Assembly: GCF_040409805.1 (NCBI RefSeq)
Contig: NZ_CP099572.1
Coordinates: forward strand, 1,736,001 to 1,800,000
Reading direction: 5' to 3'
DNA from: Polynucleobacter sp. MWH-UH23A
GTDB taxonomy: Bacteria > Pseudomonadota > Gammaproteobacteria > Burkholderiales > Burkholderiaceae
Length of the DNA stretch: 64,000 bases
The notes under the pieces: generated by a model
The model's database searches: none
Told to the model about the DNA's origin: nothing
Seen by the model: only the letters and a program-made list of their open reading frames with translations
Position numbers and translations under genes: made by a program
Shown: in pieces, positions 27,260 to 36,754 of the stretch
Numbering within the stretch: position 1 is the stretch's first letter
Layout of the letters: each line of letters opens with the position of its first letter

Positions 27260-28492
27260 TTATTTCTTTGTACGCTTGCGTTTTGTGGTTTCAGCGATAC
27301 GCATACGCAATGCATTGAGCTTGATAAAGCCGCCAGCATCAGCCTGGTTATAGGCGCCACCGTCATCATCAAAAGTGGCGATTGTTTGATCGAACAAGGT
27401 GTTTTCCGAATCTCTTGAAATGACAGATACAGAACCCTTGTAGAGTTTCAAACGAACCACACCATTGACCATCTGCTGGGTGTGATCGATCAGAGTTTGC
27501 AAAGCAATACGCTCTGGAGACCACCATAAACCGTTATAAATCAAGCTTGCATAACGCGGCATCAAATCATCTTTTAAGTGCGCTACCTCGCGATCTAAGG
27601 TAATACTTTCAATACCACGGTGTGCTTTGAGCAAAATCGTGCCGCCAGGAGTTTCATAGCAACCACGGCTCTTCATGCCGACGAAACGGTTTTCCACTAA
27701 GTCGAGGCGACCAATACCGTGCTTGCCGCCAAGGCGATTCAGTTCGGCCAATAACTCATGTGGCTTGTATGCCTTGCCACTAATAGCAACAGGATCGCCA
27801 GACTTAAATTCAATTTCAATAATTTCAGGGGCATCTGGAGCCTTTTCAGGAGATACTGTCCAACGCCACATGGATTCCTCAGCCTCAGCATTTGGATCTT
27901 CCAAATGACGGCCCTCATAGCTGATATGCAATAAGTTAGCATCCATCGAATAAGGTGAGCCACCTTGCTTATGTTTCATCTCTACTGGAATACCATGCTT
28001 TTCAGCGTAGGCCATCAACTTCTCACGAGAAAGAAGATCCCATTCGCGCCATGGAGCAATCACTTTAATTCCTGGCTCAAGAGCGTAGTAACCCAACTCA
28101 AAGCGGACCTGGTCATTACCTTTACCAGTGGCACCATGCGATACGGAGTCCGCACCAGTTAAACGAGCAATTTCAATTTGACGTTTTGCAATTAGTGGGC
28201 GGGCGATCGAAGTACCGAGTAAATACTCACCCTCATAAATCGTATTTGCACGGAACATTGGAAATACAAAGTCACGCACAAACTCTTCACGCAAATCATC
28301 AATAAAAATATTTTCTGGCTTGATACCAAATTGGAGTGCTTTGGCGCGTGCTGGCTCAAGCTCTTCGCCTTGACCCAAATCTGCAGTGAAAGTAACAATC
28401 TCACAACCATAAGTATCTTGAAGCCACTTCAAGATCACGCTGGTGTCGAGTCCACCAGAATACGCTAGTACGGCTTTTTTAATATCAGACAT
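27260..28492 (-). CDS. argG: Argininosuccinate synthase
   Basis: ATP-dependent condensation of citrulline and aspartate. The PP-loop is [17 protein letters not shown] (about 8-24); [17 protein letters not shown] and [13 protein letters not shown] are substrate-binding blocks. 410 residues is the usual size of the common bacterial form. The C-terminus is lysine-rich ([10 protein letters not shown]). It follows argF by 76 bases on the same strand, completing ornithine-to-argininosuccinate; argH is not in the window. Confidence 0.97.
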   Translation of the reverse strand: MSDIKKAVLAYSGGLDTSVILKWLQDTYGCEIVTFTADLGQGEELEPARAKALQFGIKPENIFIDDLREEFVRDFVFPMFRANTIYEGEYLLGTSIARPLIAKRQIEIARLTGADSVSHGATGKGNDQVRFELGYYALEPGIKVIAPWREWDLLSREKLMAYAEKHGIPVEMKHKQGGSPYSMDANLLHISYEGRHLEDPNAEAEESMWRWTVSPEKAPDAPEIIEIEFKSGDPVAISGKAYKPHELLAELNRLGGKHGIGRLDLVENRFVGMKSRGCYETPGGTILLKAHRGIESITLDREVAHLKDDLMPRYASLIYNGLWWSPERIALQTLIDHTQQMVNGVVRLKLYKGSVSVISRDSENTLFDQTIATFDDDGGAYNQADAGGFIKLNALRMRIAETTKRKRTKK

Positions 28493-28568
28493 GATTTCTT
28501 ATTCAATAAAAATTTACAAATAAATGATTTAATGTTTTTCTTAATAATTCTTTACTGCCTTTTGTCCC

Positions 28569-29549
28569 TTAATCCAAACGGCCACAGAGTAAGTACTCCA
28601 TCAAGGCTTTTTGAACATGCAGGCGATTTTCCGCCTCTTCCCACACAATACTTTGTGGTCCATCAATCACGCCGGCAGAAACTTCCTCACCACGGTGAGC
28701 AGGCAGACAGTGCATAAATAAAGCATCAGGCTTTGCAAGTGCCATTAACTCCTCATCTACCATCCAATCCTGAAAGGCATTCATTCTTGAAGCATTTTCA
28801 GCCTCATAACCCATGCTAGTCCATACATCTGTAGTTACCAAGTCAGCATCCTTGCATGCATCCTTTGGATCAGCACAAATAGTGAGATGCTTGGCGGCAT
28901 TGCTACTTAGGCGAGCTGGATCTAATTGATAACCTTCAGGTGCAGAAAAGCGCAATTGGAAATCTAAGCATTCTGCCGCCTGAATCCAGGTGTAGGCCAT
29001 GTTGTTTGCGTCACCAACCCATGCGACTGTTTTTCCTTGAATCGGACCACGTGCTTCAACATAGGTAAAGATATCTGCCAGAACTTGGCATGGGTGGTAC
29101 TCATTAGTCAGGCCATTAATCACAGGCACACGAGAGTTCGAAGCAAAGCGCTCAATGATTTCTTGTCCGAATGTACGAATCATAATGATGTCAGTCATTC
29201 GTGAAATGACCTGCGCGGCGTCCTCTACGGGCTCACCACGACCTAGTTGAGTATCACGGGTATTGAGATAGACCGCATGACCGCCAAGCTGGTGTATTCC
29301 CGCCTCAAATGAGAGGCGTGTACGTGTTGAATGCTTTTCAAAAATCATTGCCAAGGTACGATCATGCAGCGGGTGCCATGTCTCATAACTTTTAAATTTA
29401 GCTTTCAACCATGCTGATCTTTTCAGCAGGTAGTCATATTCTTCACGAGTGAGGTCAGCAAACTGCAGGTAGTGCTTGACCTGACCAGGCACTTGAGGCT
29501 TTGCCAGAGATGTCATAGTTGAGCTTTCTACTAAAGTTTTGGCTTGCAT
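28569..29549 (-). CDS. argF: Ornithine carbamoyltransferase
   Basis: Forms citrulline from ornithine and carbamoyl phosphate. The carbamoyl phosphate loop is EKHSTRTRLSFEAG, the ornithine loop is MHCLPAHRGEEV, and HPCQVLADI is present. From the first ATG it is 326 residues; an ATG at 29516 would remove 11 residues that are not family-like, and neither start has a strong ribosome site. Anabolic rather than catabolic role is inferred from pairing with argG. Confidence 0.96.
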   Translation of the reverse strand: MQAKTLVESSTMTSLAKPQVPGQVKHYLQFADLTREEYDYLLKRSAWLKAKFKSYETWHPLHDRTLAMIFEKHSTRTRLSFEAGIHQLGGHAVYLNTRDTQLGRGEPVEDAAQVISRMTDIIMIRTFGQEIIERFASNSRVPVINGLTNEYHPCQVLADIFTYVEARGPIQGKTVAWVGDANNMAYTWIQAAECLDFQLRFSAPEGYQLDPARLSSNAAKHLTICADPKDACKDADLVTTDVWTSMGYEAENASRMNAFQDWMVDEELMALAKPDALFMHCLPAHRGEEVSAGVIDGPQSIVWEEAENRLHVQKALMEYLLCGRLD

Positions 29550-29664
29550 TTTTTTCTTAAATCAATCAACTGCACGAAAATAGAACATAAAGCCATCTTA
29601 CGGTCACCTCAGGCTGTTAAGCTAGAGGGCTTAGTACTACTCCCACAAATATCCAAACGCCAAC

Positions 29665-29979
29665 TTGAACCACAAAACGCTTTTCATTCAAGGCATTACG
29701 ACTTCTGGCAAACCGTTTCGGCCCAGCGACTGGGCGGAGCGTCTTTGCGGGGTGATGGCTACTTTTCGCCCTCCAGGTGATTCTGGAGACCCTCGCTTCA
29801 CTTATTCGCCCTATGTAAGACCGGTACTCATTGCAAAAGTGAAATGCGTTGTTATTGATACCAGGCTAGGTGACCTCGACCCAAGAGCGTTGGACTTTGT
29901 CATGAACTTTGCCAAAGACAACAATCTACCAATCGAAGAGGCTTGCGAGTTCAACCCAGCAACACCACCCCAGCCTTAA
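29665..29979 (+). CDS. DUF3579 domain protein
   Basis: A 104-residue small protein beginning NHKTLFIQGITTSGKPFRP and containing DWAERLCGVMATF and YVRPVLIAKVKCVVID, the DUF3579 pattern found in betaproteobacteria. The only usable start is a TTG at 29665: an in-frame stop lies 33 bases upstream and the next ATG is too far inside. Function unknown. Divergent from argF and convergent with rpsT. Confidence 0.85.
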   Translation: MNHKTLFIQGITTSGKPFRPSDWAERLCGVMATFRPPGDSGDPRFTYSPYVRPVLIAKVKCVVIDTRLGDLDPRALDFVMNFAKDNNLPIEEACEFNPATPPQP

Positions 29980-29983
29980 AAAC

Positions 29984-30033
29984 AAAAACCCGCTCTGATG
30001 AGGAGCGGGCCTAGGTCGAAAAACCTTTCGACC
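29984..30033 (-). terminator. Two-hairpin terminator of rpsT
   Basis: On the minus strand, an 8-bp hairpin (30014-30021 with 30026-30033) is followed by a 7-bp GC-rich hairpin (29989-29995 with 30003-30009) and a five-base T tract (29988-29984). The second is a canonical terminator; the first may stabilise the mRNA end. Confidence 0.8.
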
Positions 30034-30053
30034 AGCCTAAAACAAAAACTAAA

Positions 30054-30320
30054 TTACGCTGCCATCGCCTTAATAGCAGCAGACAAACGTGACTTTTGAC
30101 GAGCCGCAGTATTTTTGTGAGCAATCTTTTTGTCGGCAATCTTGTCGATTGTTGACTGAGATGCTGCGAATACTTTTGCAGCAGCAGCTTTATCACCAGA
30201 CTCAATCGCTTTGCGAACTGCCTTAATGGAAGTGCGGAGCTTTGAACGCAAGCTGGAATTGTGCTCGTTCTGTTTTACTGCCTGGCGTGCGCGCTTACGC
30301 GCTTGTGCTGTATTGGCCAT
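30054..30320 (-). CDS. rpsT: 30S ribosomal protein S20
   Basis: 88 residues, strongly basic, beginning [20 protein letters not shown] and ending AAIKAMAA, as expected for S20. Single gene with its own terminator, divergent from murJ across 151 bases that hold the promoters of both but no gene. Confidence 0.97.
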   Translation of the reverse strand: MANTAQARKRARQAVKQNEHNSSLRSKLRTSIKAVRKAIESGDKAAAAKVFAASQSTIDKIADKKIAHKNTAARQKSRLSAAIKAMAA

Positions 30321-30471
30321 CTTTAAACCTTGCCTCTATAAATTGCTAATTACGATTAGTTAAATATCTTGCGACCCTGCCAGTTTTCTAAGCAAGCTCG
30401 CCAAAACCCAAGATTTTACCCGAAAGGGGCAAAAAAGCCCAGTCAAACAATAAATAGGGGAAAATCGGCTC

Positions 30472-32025
30472 ATGAACCTGCTTTCTGCCGCCGCTAAGGT
30501 CAGCTCCCTCACCATGCTTTCCCGTATTACGGGGCTTCTGCGGGAAACACTCATTGCCCGTAGTTTCGGGGCTTCCGAGTGGACGGACGCCTTTAATGTG
30601 GCTTTTAGACTACCGAACCTGCTACGACGACTATTCGCCGAGGGGGCCTTTTCTCAGGCTTTTGTGCCCATTTTGGGGGAAATTTCGACAAATGAGGACC
30701 AAAATAAGGCCAAAACCCTCATAAATGCCGTTGCCACCCTTCTATTTTGGGCTTTATTGCTGACAGTATTGGCAGGGGTTATCGGTGCCCCACTATTGAT
30801 TTTGGCGATCGCTACCGGCTTTTCTGGTGGTCCGACCTACGATGCGAGCGTAGTCATGACCCGGATCATGTTCCCTTACATTGGACTCATTTCCATGGTA
30901 TCACTGTCCGCCGGAATCTTAAACACCTATCATCGCTTTGCGATTCCAGCATTTACACCTGTTCTCTTAAATCTCGCGCTGATAGGTAGCGCTATTTTCT
31001 TAGCGCCACATTTAGAGCAACCAATTTACGCCCTTAGCATTGGTGTACTTTTAGGTGGCGTTCTGCAATTAGCAATTCAAGTGCCATCACTTGCACGATT
31101 AGGTTTATTGCCTCGCATTGGTTTGCTACCAGGCGCGATTCAAACCGCCTTCAACAATCCAGATGCCAGACGAGTTTTAAAACTCATGGGGCCAGCTATC
31201 TTTGCTGTATCTGTTGCACAAATTTCACTCATCATCAACACCAATATCGCATCTCGCTTACAAGCCGGAAGTGTTTCATGGTTGTCTTATGCCGACCGCT
31301 TAATGGAATTTCCTACTGCACTGCTCGGCGTAGCGCTTGGTACAGTTCTCTTGCCAAGCCTGAGTAAAGCAAATGCCAAGAATGATTTAGTTCATGCGGG
31401 AGAGTTATTGGTTTGGGGCTTGCAATTAACTTTCTTGTTGGCCGCGCCTTCTGCTATTGCCCTCTTTATTTTTGGAGAACCCCTGGCGGCCGTCCTGTAT
31501 CACTATGGAAAATTCAATGCGCTAGATGTGCTGATGACACAACGTGCTTTAGCAGCATATGGCGTTGGCTTAATTGGTTTGATTCTGGTAAAAATTTTGG
31601 CGCCTGGCTTTTACTCCCGTCAAGATATTCGGACGCCTGTCAAAATTGGCTTGATTGTTCTTATTGCCACCCAGCTAGCAAATCTCGTTTTTGTTCCTTG
31701 GCTAGGACATGCAGGGCTAGCCTTATCTGTTGGAACTGGCGCTTGCTTGAACGCAGCCCTACTGTGGATAGGGTTAAGTAAACGGGGCGCTCTTCCAAGT
31801 GCTGCCTGGCTCAAATATCTAGGGCAGCTATTACTCGCCCTTATCCCATTCTCAGCCGTGCTCTTTTATGCGGCCTCCGCCCATAACTGGATCGAACTTC
31901 AAGCCCAACCCTGGACTCGCATTGGCCTATTGACGCTATGGTTAACGGCTGCGGCCCTGGTTTACTTCGTTTCTTTAGCATTAGTAGGAATTCGCTGGCA
32001 AAAATTCTTACGTCATGCAAAATAG
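30472..32025 (+). CDS. murJ: Lipid II flippase MurJ
   Basis: Inner-membrane MOP-superfamily flippase of 517 residues with about 14 hydrophobic helices. The N-terminus LTMLSRITGLLRETLIARS, the loop FRLPNLLRRLFAEGAFSQAFVP (split) and the cytoplasmic SWLSYADRLMEFP are diagnostic MurJ/MviN blocks with the functional arginines and aspartates. It lies next to rpsT (divergent), a common gammaproteobacterial and betaproteobacterial neighbourhood, and is five bases upstream of the SirB1 gene. Confidence 0.97.
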   Translation: MNLLSAAAKVSSLTMLSRITGLLRETLIARSFGASEWTDAFNVAFRLPNLLRRLFAEGAFSQAFVPILGEISTNEDQNKAKTLINAVATLLFWALLLTVLAGVIGAPLLILAIATGFSGGPTYDASVVMTRIMFPYIGLISMVSLSAGILNTYHRFAIPAFTPVLLNLALIGSAIFLAPHLEQPIYALSIGVLLGGVLQLAIQVPSLARLGLLPRIGLLPGAIQTAFNNPDARRVLKLMGPAIFAVSVAQISLIINTNIASRLQAGSVSWLSYADRLMEFPTALLGVALGTVLLPSLSKANAKNDLVHAGELLVWGLQLTFLLAAPSAIALFIFGEPLAAVLYHYGKFNALDVLMTQRALAAYGVGLIGLILVKILAPGFYSRQDIRTPVKIGLIVLIATQLANLVFVPWLGHAGLALSVGTGACLNAALLWIGLSKRGALPSAAWLKYLGQLLLALIPFSAVLFYAASAHNWIELQAQPWTRIGLLTLWLTAAALVYFVSLALVGIRWQKFLRHAK

Positions 32026-32030
32026 GAAGT

Positions 32031-32873
32031 ATGCCAACACAACAGCTCGACTACTTCACTTCTTTAGTTACTGAAGACGAACACTTTCCGCTAACGGAAG
32101 CTGCTATCGCAGTGGCGCAACATGCATACCCAGGCCTAGACGTTCAAGGCGTACTCGATCAACTTGATGAACTGGGCAATAAATTAAAAGCGCGCATTAC
32201 TCCGGATACATCTCCTGTTCAGCGCTTACAAATTTTGAAACACTTTTTTTATGCCGAGCTAGGGTTTGGTCCTAACCCAAATGATTTTTATGCTCCCGAA
32301 AATTCTTACTTGCACTACGTGCTTGAAAATCGTCGTGGCATTCCCATCTCTCTAGCAATTTTGATGATGGAGCTTGGGCAGCAAATTGGCTTGAAGATTC
32401 GTGGCGTCTCATTTCCAAATCACTTCATGATGCGTATCTCCCTGCAACAAGGTGAAGTGATCATGGATCCCCTAACCGGTGAATCTCTTTCCAAAAACCA
32501 ACTACAAGAAATGCTGGATCCATACCTTGATGCCAAAGGCTATCGCGGCGAGCTCAGTCTCCCTCTAAACGTTTTCCTACGGGCTTCCAGCTCTAGGGAA
32601 ATCCTTTCCCGATTCCTCAGAAACCTCAAGATGATCTACTCGGAGCACGAGCGCTGGGAGCGTTTATTGGGGATTCAAGAGCGCCTTGTAATTTTGTTGC
32701 CCGATTCAATTGAAGAGATTCGAGATCGCGGCCTAATCTTTGCTCAGCTTGAATACTTGCGACCCGCCTTAGAAGATATGCATCGCTATTTGAGCGAGGT
32801 ACCAGAGGCGGAAGATGCTAGCGATATTCGCGAGCACATTGCAACTCTGGAAAGTCAGACAAAGTTGCACTAA
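32031..32873 (+). CDS. SirB1 family protein (transglutaminase-like plus TPR)
   Basis: 280 residues. The N-terminal region ends in a transglutaminase-like core: YLHYVLENRRGIPISLAILM then GVSFPNHFMMRI, typical of SirB1/YchA proteins, followed by a C-terminal helical repeat region. The ATG at 32031 has AGGAAG directly upstream and is five bases after the murJ stop, so the pair is likely co-transcribed. The catalytic cysteine of true transglutaminases is not visible, which is normal for SirB1. Molecular function unknown. Confidence 0.88.
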   Translation: MPTQQLDYFTSLVTEDEHFPLTEAAIAVAQHAYPGLDVQGVLDQLDELGNKLKARITPDTSPVQRLQILKHFFYAELGFGPNPNDFYAPENSYLHYVLENRRGIPISLAILMMELGQQIGLKIRGVSFPNHFMMRISLQQGEVIMDPLTGESLSKNQLQEMLDPYLDAKGYRGELSLPLNVFLRASSSREILSRFLRNLKMIYSEHERWERLLGIQERLVILLPDSIEEIRDRGLIFAQLEYLRPALEDMHRYLSEVPEAEDASDIREHIATLESQTKLH

Positions 32874-32888
32874 AAAAATCTACCTTAA

Positions 32889-32918
32889 GCCAAACAGAAT
32901 TTTGTTAGGCTAGTTTTT
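32889..32918 (+). terminator. Probable terminator after the SirB1 gene
   Basis: An 8-bp stem with one mismatch (32889-32896 with 32903-32910), six-base loop, then TAGTTTTT. It overlaps the last bases of the convergent dedA gene. Confidence 0.5.
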
Positions 32919-33560
32919 CTTACGTTGAAAAATCTTATATAGGGCAGCCAAAACTACTGGTACAACCGCTGCCCCGATGCCTACTAAAACAATGACATTG
33001 AGATTTTGGCGAATAAATGGAATATTGCCAAAGAAGTATCCTGCAATGACCAAGCCAAATACCCAAAGGACTGCACCCGTAATATTAAACAACTGAAAGC
33101 GTGAAAAGTTCATTTCAGATACGCCAGCGATAAATGGCGCAAAGGTGCGAATGATCGGCAGAAAACGCGCAAGAATAATTGTCTTGCCACCATGCTTTTC
33201 ATAGAAGGCATGGGTCTTTAATAAGGCACCCTGATCGATCCAACGAGACTGAGTGCTAAATATTTTTTTACCAATCCATCGACCAATGAAATAGTTAACC
33301 GTATTGCCTGCAACTGCAGCGATCAATAAACCAAAGCATAAAGTCCAAAGATTGAAATGCTCTGTTGCGCAATAGGCTCCAGCAATAAAGAGCAAAGAAT
33401 CGCCCGGCAAGAATGGTGCAACGACTAAGCCTGTTTCCGCAAATACGATCGCAAAAAGTAAGCCATATGCCCAAGGGCCATATTGAGAGATAACCACATC
33501 CAAATGGCGATCAATATGTAGCAGTAAATCGCTTAATTGCAAAAGGGCATCAATCAACAC
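32910..33560 (-). CDS. DedA family membrane protein
   Basis: 216 residues from a GTG at 33560 that has GGAGA about five bases upstream; the longest reading, to 33632, would overlap miaA and adds non-family residues. Membrane protein with the DedA (SNARE-associated) signature: FAETGLVVAPFLPGDSLLF, GNTVNYFIGRWIG and the ARFLPIIRTFAPFIAG block, whose arginines are needed in characterised members. Involved in membrane lipid and proton-coupled homeostasis; some members flip undecaprenyl phosphate, but which applies here is unknown. Confidence 0.92.
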   Translation of the reverse strand: MLIDALLQLSDLLLHIDRHLDVVISQYGPWAYGLLFAIVFAETGLVVAPFLPGDSLLFIAGAYCATEHFNLWTLCFGLLIAAVAGNTVNYFIGRWIGKKIFSTQSRWIDQGALLKTHAFYEKHGGKTIILARFLPIIRTFAPFIAGVSEMNFSRFQLFNITGAVLWVFGLVIAGYFFGNIPFIRQNLNVIVLVGIGAAVVPVVLAALYKIFQRKKN

Positions 33561-33612
33561 GCTCTCCAAAAATAGGTTTGATGGGCATATTAACAGGCTC
33601 TTATAATGTCTT

Positions 33613-34623
33613 ATGCAAACTGAACTACACATTCAGCCTATGCAGTCATCAGCAAGCAATCCGATACTTTGTATTGTGGGTCCGACTGGTGCTGGCAAAA
33701 CCCATCTGGCCATGTCGCTGGCGGAATACGCCAAATCTATTGGCCTAACCCTTGAACTGATCAGCATGGACTCAGCATTAGTCTATCGCGGGCTAGACAT
33801 TGGTAGCGCAAAACCCACTAAAGCGGAACAAGCAGCGGTCACGCATCACCTGATAGATATTCTTGAACCAACAGAAGTTTACTCAGCAGCCCGTTTTGCG
33901 AGTGATGCAAAACAACTCTGCACAGACATTGTTAGCAGAGGAAATATTCCAGTGATTGTTGGTGGCACCATGCTCTACTGGAGAGCATGGGCATATGGCC
34001 TATCGTCTTTACCACCTGCAAACCCGGAGATCCGAGAACGATTAGATGAAGAGGGTAAGCGTATAGGTTGGCCAGCAATGCACGCCAAACTGGCCACAAT
34101 CGATCCAGAAACCGCAATGCGCCTAGAGCCAAATGATTCACAACGAGTGCAGCGCGCACTCGAGGTTTACGAAATTAGTGGTAAAGCAATGTCAGCCTTG
34201 TTAGCGGAATCTCCCAGCGAAGATGGAAGAGAGGGTTCAGATATACCCAAATGGATTAACTTAGTTTCATTAGAGCCGACTGATCGCAAGCGACTGCATC
34301 AAAATTTAGAAAAGCGTTTTGATGAAATGCTCGCAGCGGGATTTTTAGATGAAGTAAGGCTATTGAGAAAAAATGAATCTCTACATGCTGACTTACCTGC
34401 TATTCGCTCGGTGGGCTATCGCCAAGCTTGGGAATTTCTCAATGGAGAAATCGATATGGAGCAAATGCGTTACAAAGCATTGGCAGCGACAAGACAATTA
34501 GGAAAACGTCAACTCACATGGCTCAGAGCAATCTCTGGCAGAAATACCTTTGACCCCTTCAACTCAATTGAGATGAAGGCGGCTCTAGACTATTGCAAAA
34601 ATAGCTTGAAAGCGAATACTTAG
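33613..34623 (+). CDS. miaA: tRNA dimethylallyltransferase
   Basis: Adds the dimethylallyl group to A37 of tRNAs reading UNN codons. The P-loop is CIVGPTGAGKTHLA; DSALVYRGLDIGSAKP and VGGTMLYWRA are family blocks; the C-terminus has RQLGKRQLTWLR. 336 residues from the ATG at 33613; an ATG at 33640 is an equally possible start nearer to the P-loop. Substrate DMAPP comes from IspH, also in this window. Divergent from dedA, convergent with purM (six-base gap). Confidence 0.96.
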   Translation: MQTELHIQPMQSSASNPILCIVGPTGAGKTHLAMSLAEYAKSIGLTLELISMDSALVYRGLDIGSAKPTKAEQAAVTHHLIDILEPTEVYSAARFASDAKQLCTDIVSRGNIPVIVGGTMLYWRAWAYGLSSLPPANPEIRERLDEEGKRIGWPAMHAKLATIDPETAMRLEPNDSQRVQRALEVYEISGKAMSALLAESPSEDGREGSDIPKWINLVSLEPTDRKRLHQNLEKRFDEMLAAGFLDEVRLLRKNESLHADLPAIRSVGYRQAWEFLNGEIDMEQMRYKALAATRQLGKRQLTWLRAISGRNTFDPFNSIEMKAALDYCKNSLKANT

Positions 34624-34629
34624 ATAAGC

Positions 34630-35682
34630 TTAAATAACGATAGTTTGCGGAGCATCTTTTGGACGATCTACGACTTCACCTACCGTCCATGCTTTCAAGC
34701 CTTGCGCAGTTAACGATTTAATAGCTGCGTCAGCCTGGGCCGGCGACACAATTACCACCATACCAATACCGCAGTTAAATACTCGGACCATTTCAGCATC
34801 GGCAACTCCGCCCTTCATTTGCAACCAACGGAAGAGCTCAGGCAACTGCCAACTATCACGATGCAATACTGCTTGGGTATTTTCGGGTAGCACACGTGGC
34901 ACGTTATCTACTAAACCGCCACCAGTAATGTGGGCCATGCCTTTCACATCGATTTCAGAAATTAATTTCAGGAGCGGTTTCACATAAATTTCAGTTGGAG
35001 CCATGACGACATCACCCAATGATCTACCACCCAATTCATCAGTTGGTTTTGCGCCAGCGCGTTCAATAATTTTTCGCACTAAAGAGTAACCGTTGGAATG
35101 AGCGCCACTAGATCCAATTGCCAACACTACGTCGCCAGGAACAATAGTGTTGCCAGTAATGATTTTTGATTTCTCAACCGCGCCCACTGCAAAACCCGCC
35201 AAATCATATTCACCTGGGGGATACATTCCAGGCATCTCAGCAGTTTCACCACCGATCAATGCGCAGCCTGATAATTCACAACCCTTCGCGATACCACCTA
35301 CTACCGTTGCTGCAGTCTCTACAGAGAGCTTGCCGCAAGCAAAATAATCCAAGAAAAATAATGGCTCGGCACCTTGAACCAAAATGTCATTCACACTCAT
35401 GGCAACCAAATCCTGGCCAATGGTGTCGTGACGATTCCACTCAAAAGCTAAACGCAGCTTAGTACCCACTCCATCAGTACCAGATACCAAAACAGGCTCT
35501 TTGTAGCGCTTTGGAACCTCAAAAAGAGCTCCAAAACCACCAATTCCTGCCAAAACCCCCTCACGCATCGTTTTCTTGGCTAGGGGCTTAATGCGATCGA
35601 CTAAGTCATCTCCAGCATCAATATCAACACCGGCATCACGGTAGGAAAGGCCTTTTGAAGAGGAATTGGTAGAAGAAGTCAT
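34630..35682 (-). CDS. purM: Phosphoribosylformylglycinamidine cyclo-ligase
   Basis: Fifth step of purine biosynthesis (AIR synthetase). [20 protein letters not shown] is the usual start; [15 protein letters not shown] and [14 protein letters not shown] are the ATP/substrate loops; [17 protein letters not shown] is in the C-terminal domain. 350 residues. Divergent from perM with about 70 bases between starts, a conserved betaproteobacterial arrangement. Confidence 0.97.
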   Translation of the reverse strand: MTSSTNSSSKGLSYRDAGVDIDAGDDLVDRIKPLAKKTMREGVLAGIGGFGALFEVPKRYKEPVLVSGTDGVGTKLRLAFEWNRHDTIGQDLVAMSVNDILVQGAEPLFFLDYFACGKLSVETAATVVGGIAKGCELSGCALIGGETAEMPGMYPPGEYDLAGFAVGAVEKSKIITGNTIVPGDVVLAIGSSGAHSNGYSLVRKIIERAGAKPTDELGGRSLGDVVMAPTEIYVKPLLKLISEIDVKGMAHITGGGLVDNVPRVLPENTQAVLHRDSWQLPELFRWLQMKGGVADAEMVRVFNCGIGMVVIVSPAQADAAIKSLTAQGLKAWTVGEVVDRPKDAPQTIVI

Positions 35683-35754
35683 ATCTGGGCTGGAATATTA
35701 GTAAAAAATGCTACTAGGTCAGTAGAATCATTGAATTCTAGAGGATTACTCGTA

Positions 35755-36744
35755 ATGGCTGAAATTTTTACCCCATTTTTGACCGCATTCATCCTGGCGT
35801 ATGCCCTGCGACCCGTTTGCCTATGGCTTGAAAAACACCGCCTGCCCCGTGGTCTTGCTGCTGCTCTAGCCGTCCTTTTTGGTCTTGGTCTCATTTTTTT
35901 CATTCTCAGCCTCCTCATTGGGCTGCTCAAATATGAAATCCCCCTAATTCGCGCTCAAATTCCCAATTGGATTGCGAACACTCAAACCTGGCTTGGCCCA
36001 CGGTTAAGTGATCTGCATATTAATTTTGATTGGGCATCTCTCAAGGTGGATGCCATTCAAAAAATTACAACACACATCAATGAGAATGCCGACAGCCTGA
36101 TGAGCACTGCACTCAATACCGTTCTGCTATCGAGCAGTTCTGTCATTGCAGGTTTTGTGAACGCAATACTGATTATCTTTGTGATGTTCTATTTATTAAT
36201 TGACTGGACCCATTTCTTTGGTCTACTCAGATCTATCGTGCCAGTGCGTGCGCAAAATACTGTGCATCACCTTGCAATGCATACTGATGGATTGCTTTCG
36301 CAATACTTACGCGGCATGCTGATTGTGGTGTCCATCATGGCGGCTTACTACAGTACTGGTTTAGCATTAATTGGTGTCAAGGGTGCCGTGGCCTTAGGTG
36401 TGTTCACAGCTTTAATGATTGTGATTCCCTACATTGGAATTGCTATAGGTTTAAGCCTAGCAACTATTTCAGCACTTTTGCAATTTGGCCCCAACGCAGA
36501 AGTAATTGGGGTTCTTATCCTTTTCGGCCTTGGGCAGTTTATCGAAGGCTTCTTCCTCACTCCGCGCCTAGTGGGCGAGCGGATTGGCTTACACCCCGTA
36601 GCCGTCTTGTTTGCATTGCTTTTATTTGGAAAACTATTTGGCTTCTTTGGCGTTCTTTTGGCGCTACCCATCAGCGCAGTGAGCTTAGTACTAGTGAAAT
36701 ACCTCTGGTCTGTTTATACACAAAGCTCTTGGTATCAAAAATAA
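35755..36744 (+). CDS. AI-2E family transporter / PerM-like permease
   Basis: 329 residues from the ATG at 35755. Hydrophobic helices, a central soluble region (about 75-125) and the C-terminal ALMIVIPYIGIAIGL / FIEGFFLTPRLVGERIGLHP / GKLFGFFGVLLALPISAV blocks identify the family. The protein begins almost at once with TPFLTAFILAYALRP, normally the second helix, so the first transmembrane helix seems missing; only a TTG eight codons upstream (35731) could lengthen it and it adds no helix. The substrate is uncertain; few members transport AI-2. hda follows after 10 bases. Confidence 0.88.
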   Translation: MAEIFTPFLTAFILAYALRPVCLWLEKHRLPRGLAAALAVLFGLGLIFFILSLLIGLLKYEIPLIRAQIPNWIANTQTWLGPRLSDLHINFDWASLKVDAIQKITTHINENADSLMSTALNTVLLSSSSVIAGFVNAILIIFVMFYLLIDWTHFFGLLRSIVPVRAQNTVHHLAMHTDGLLSQYLRGMLIVVSIMAAYYSTGLALIGVKGAVALGVFTALMIVIPYIGIAIGLSLATISALLQFGPNAEVIGVLILFGLGQFIEGFFLTPRLVGERIGLHPVAVLFALLLFGKLFGFFGVLLALPISAVSLVLVKYLWSVYTQSSWYQK

Positions 36745-36754
36745 TTTCGTTGCA

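Noticed and set aside
27235..27372. 46-residue N-terminal extension of PpnP
   Set aside because: Runs into argG coding sequence; PpnP is a ~95-residue single-domain protein and the ATG at 27234 matches it.
33561..33632. Longer DedA start overlapping miaA
   Set aside because: The added residues are not family-like, while the GTG at 33560 has a good GGAGA ribosome site.
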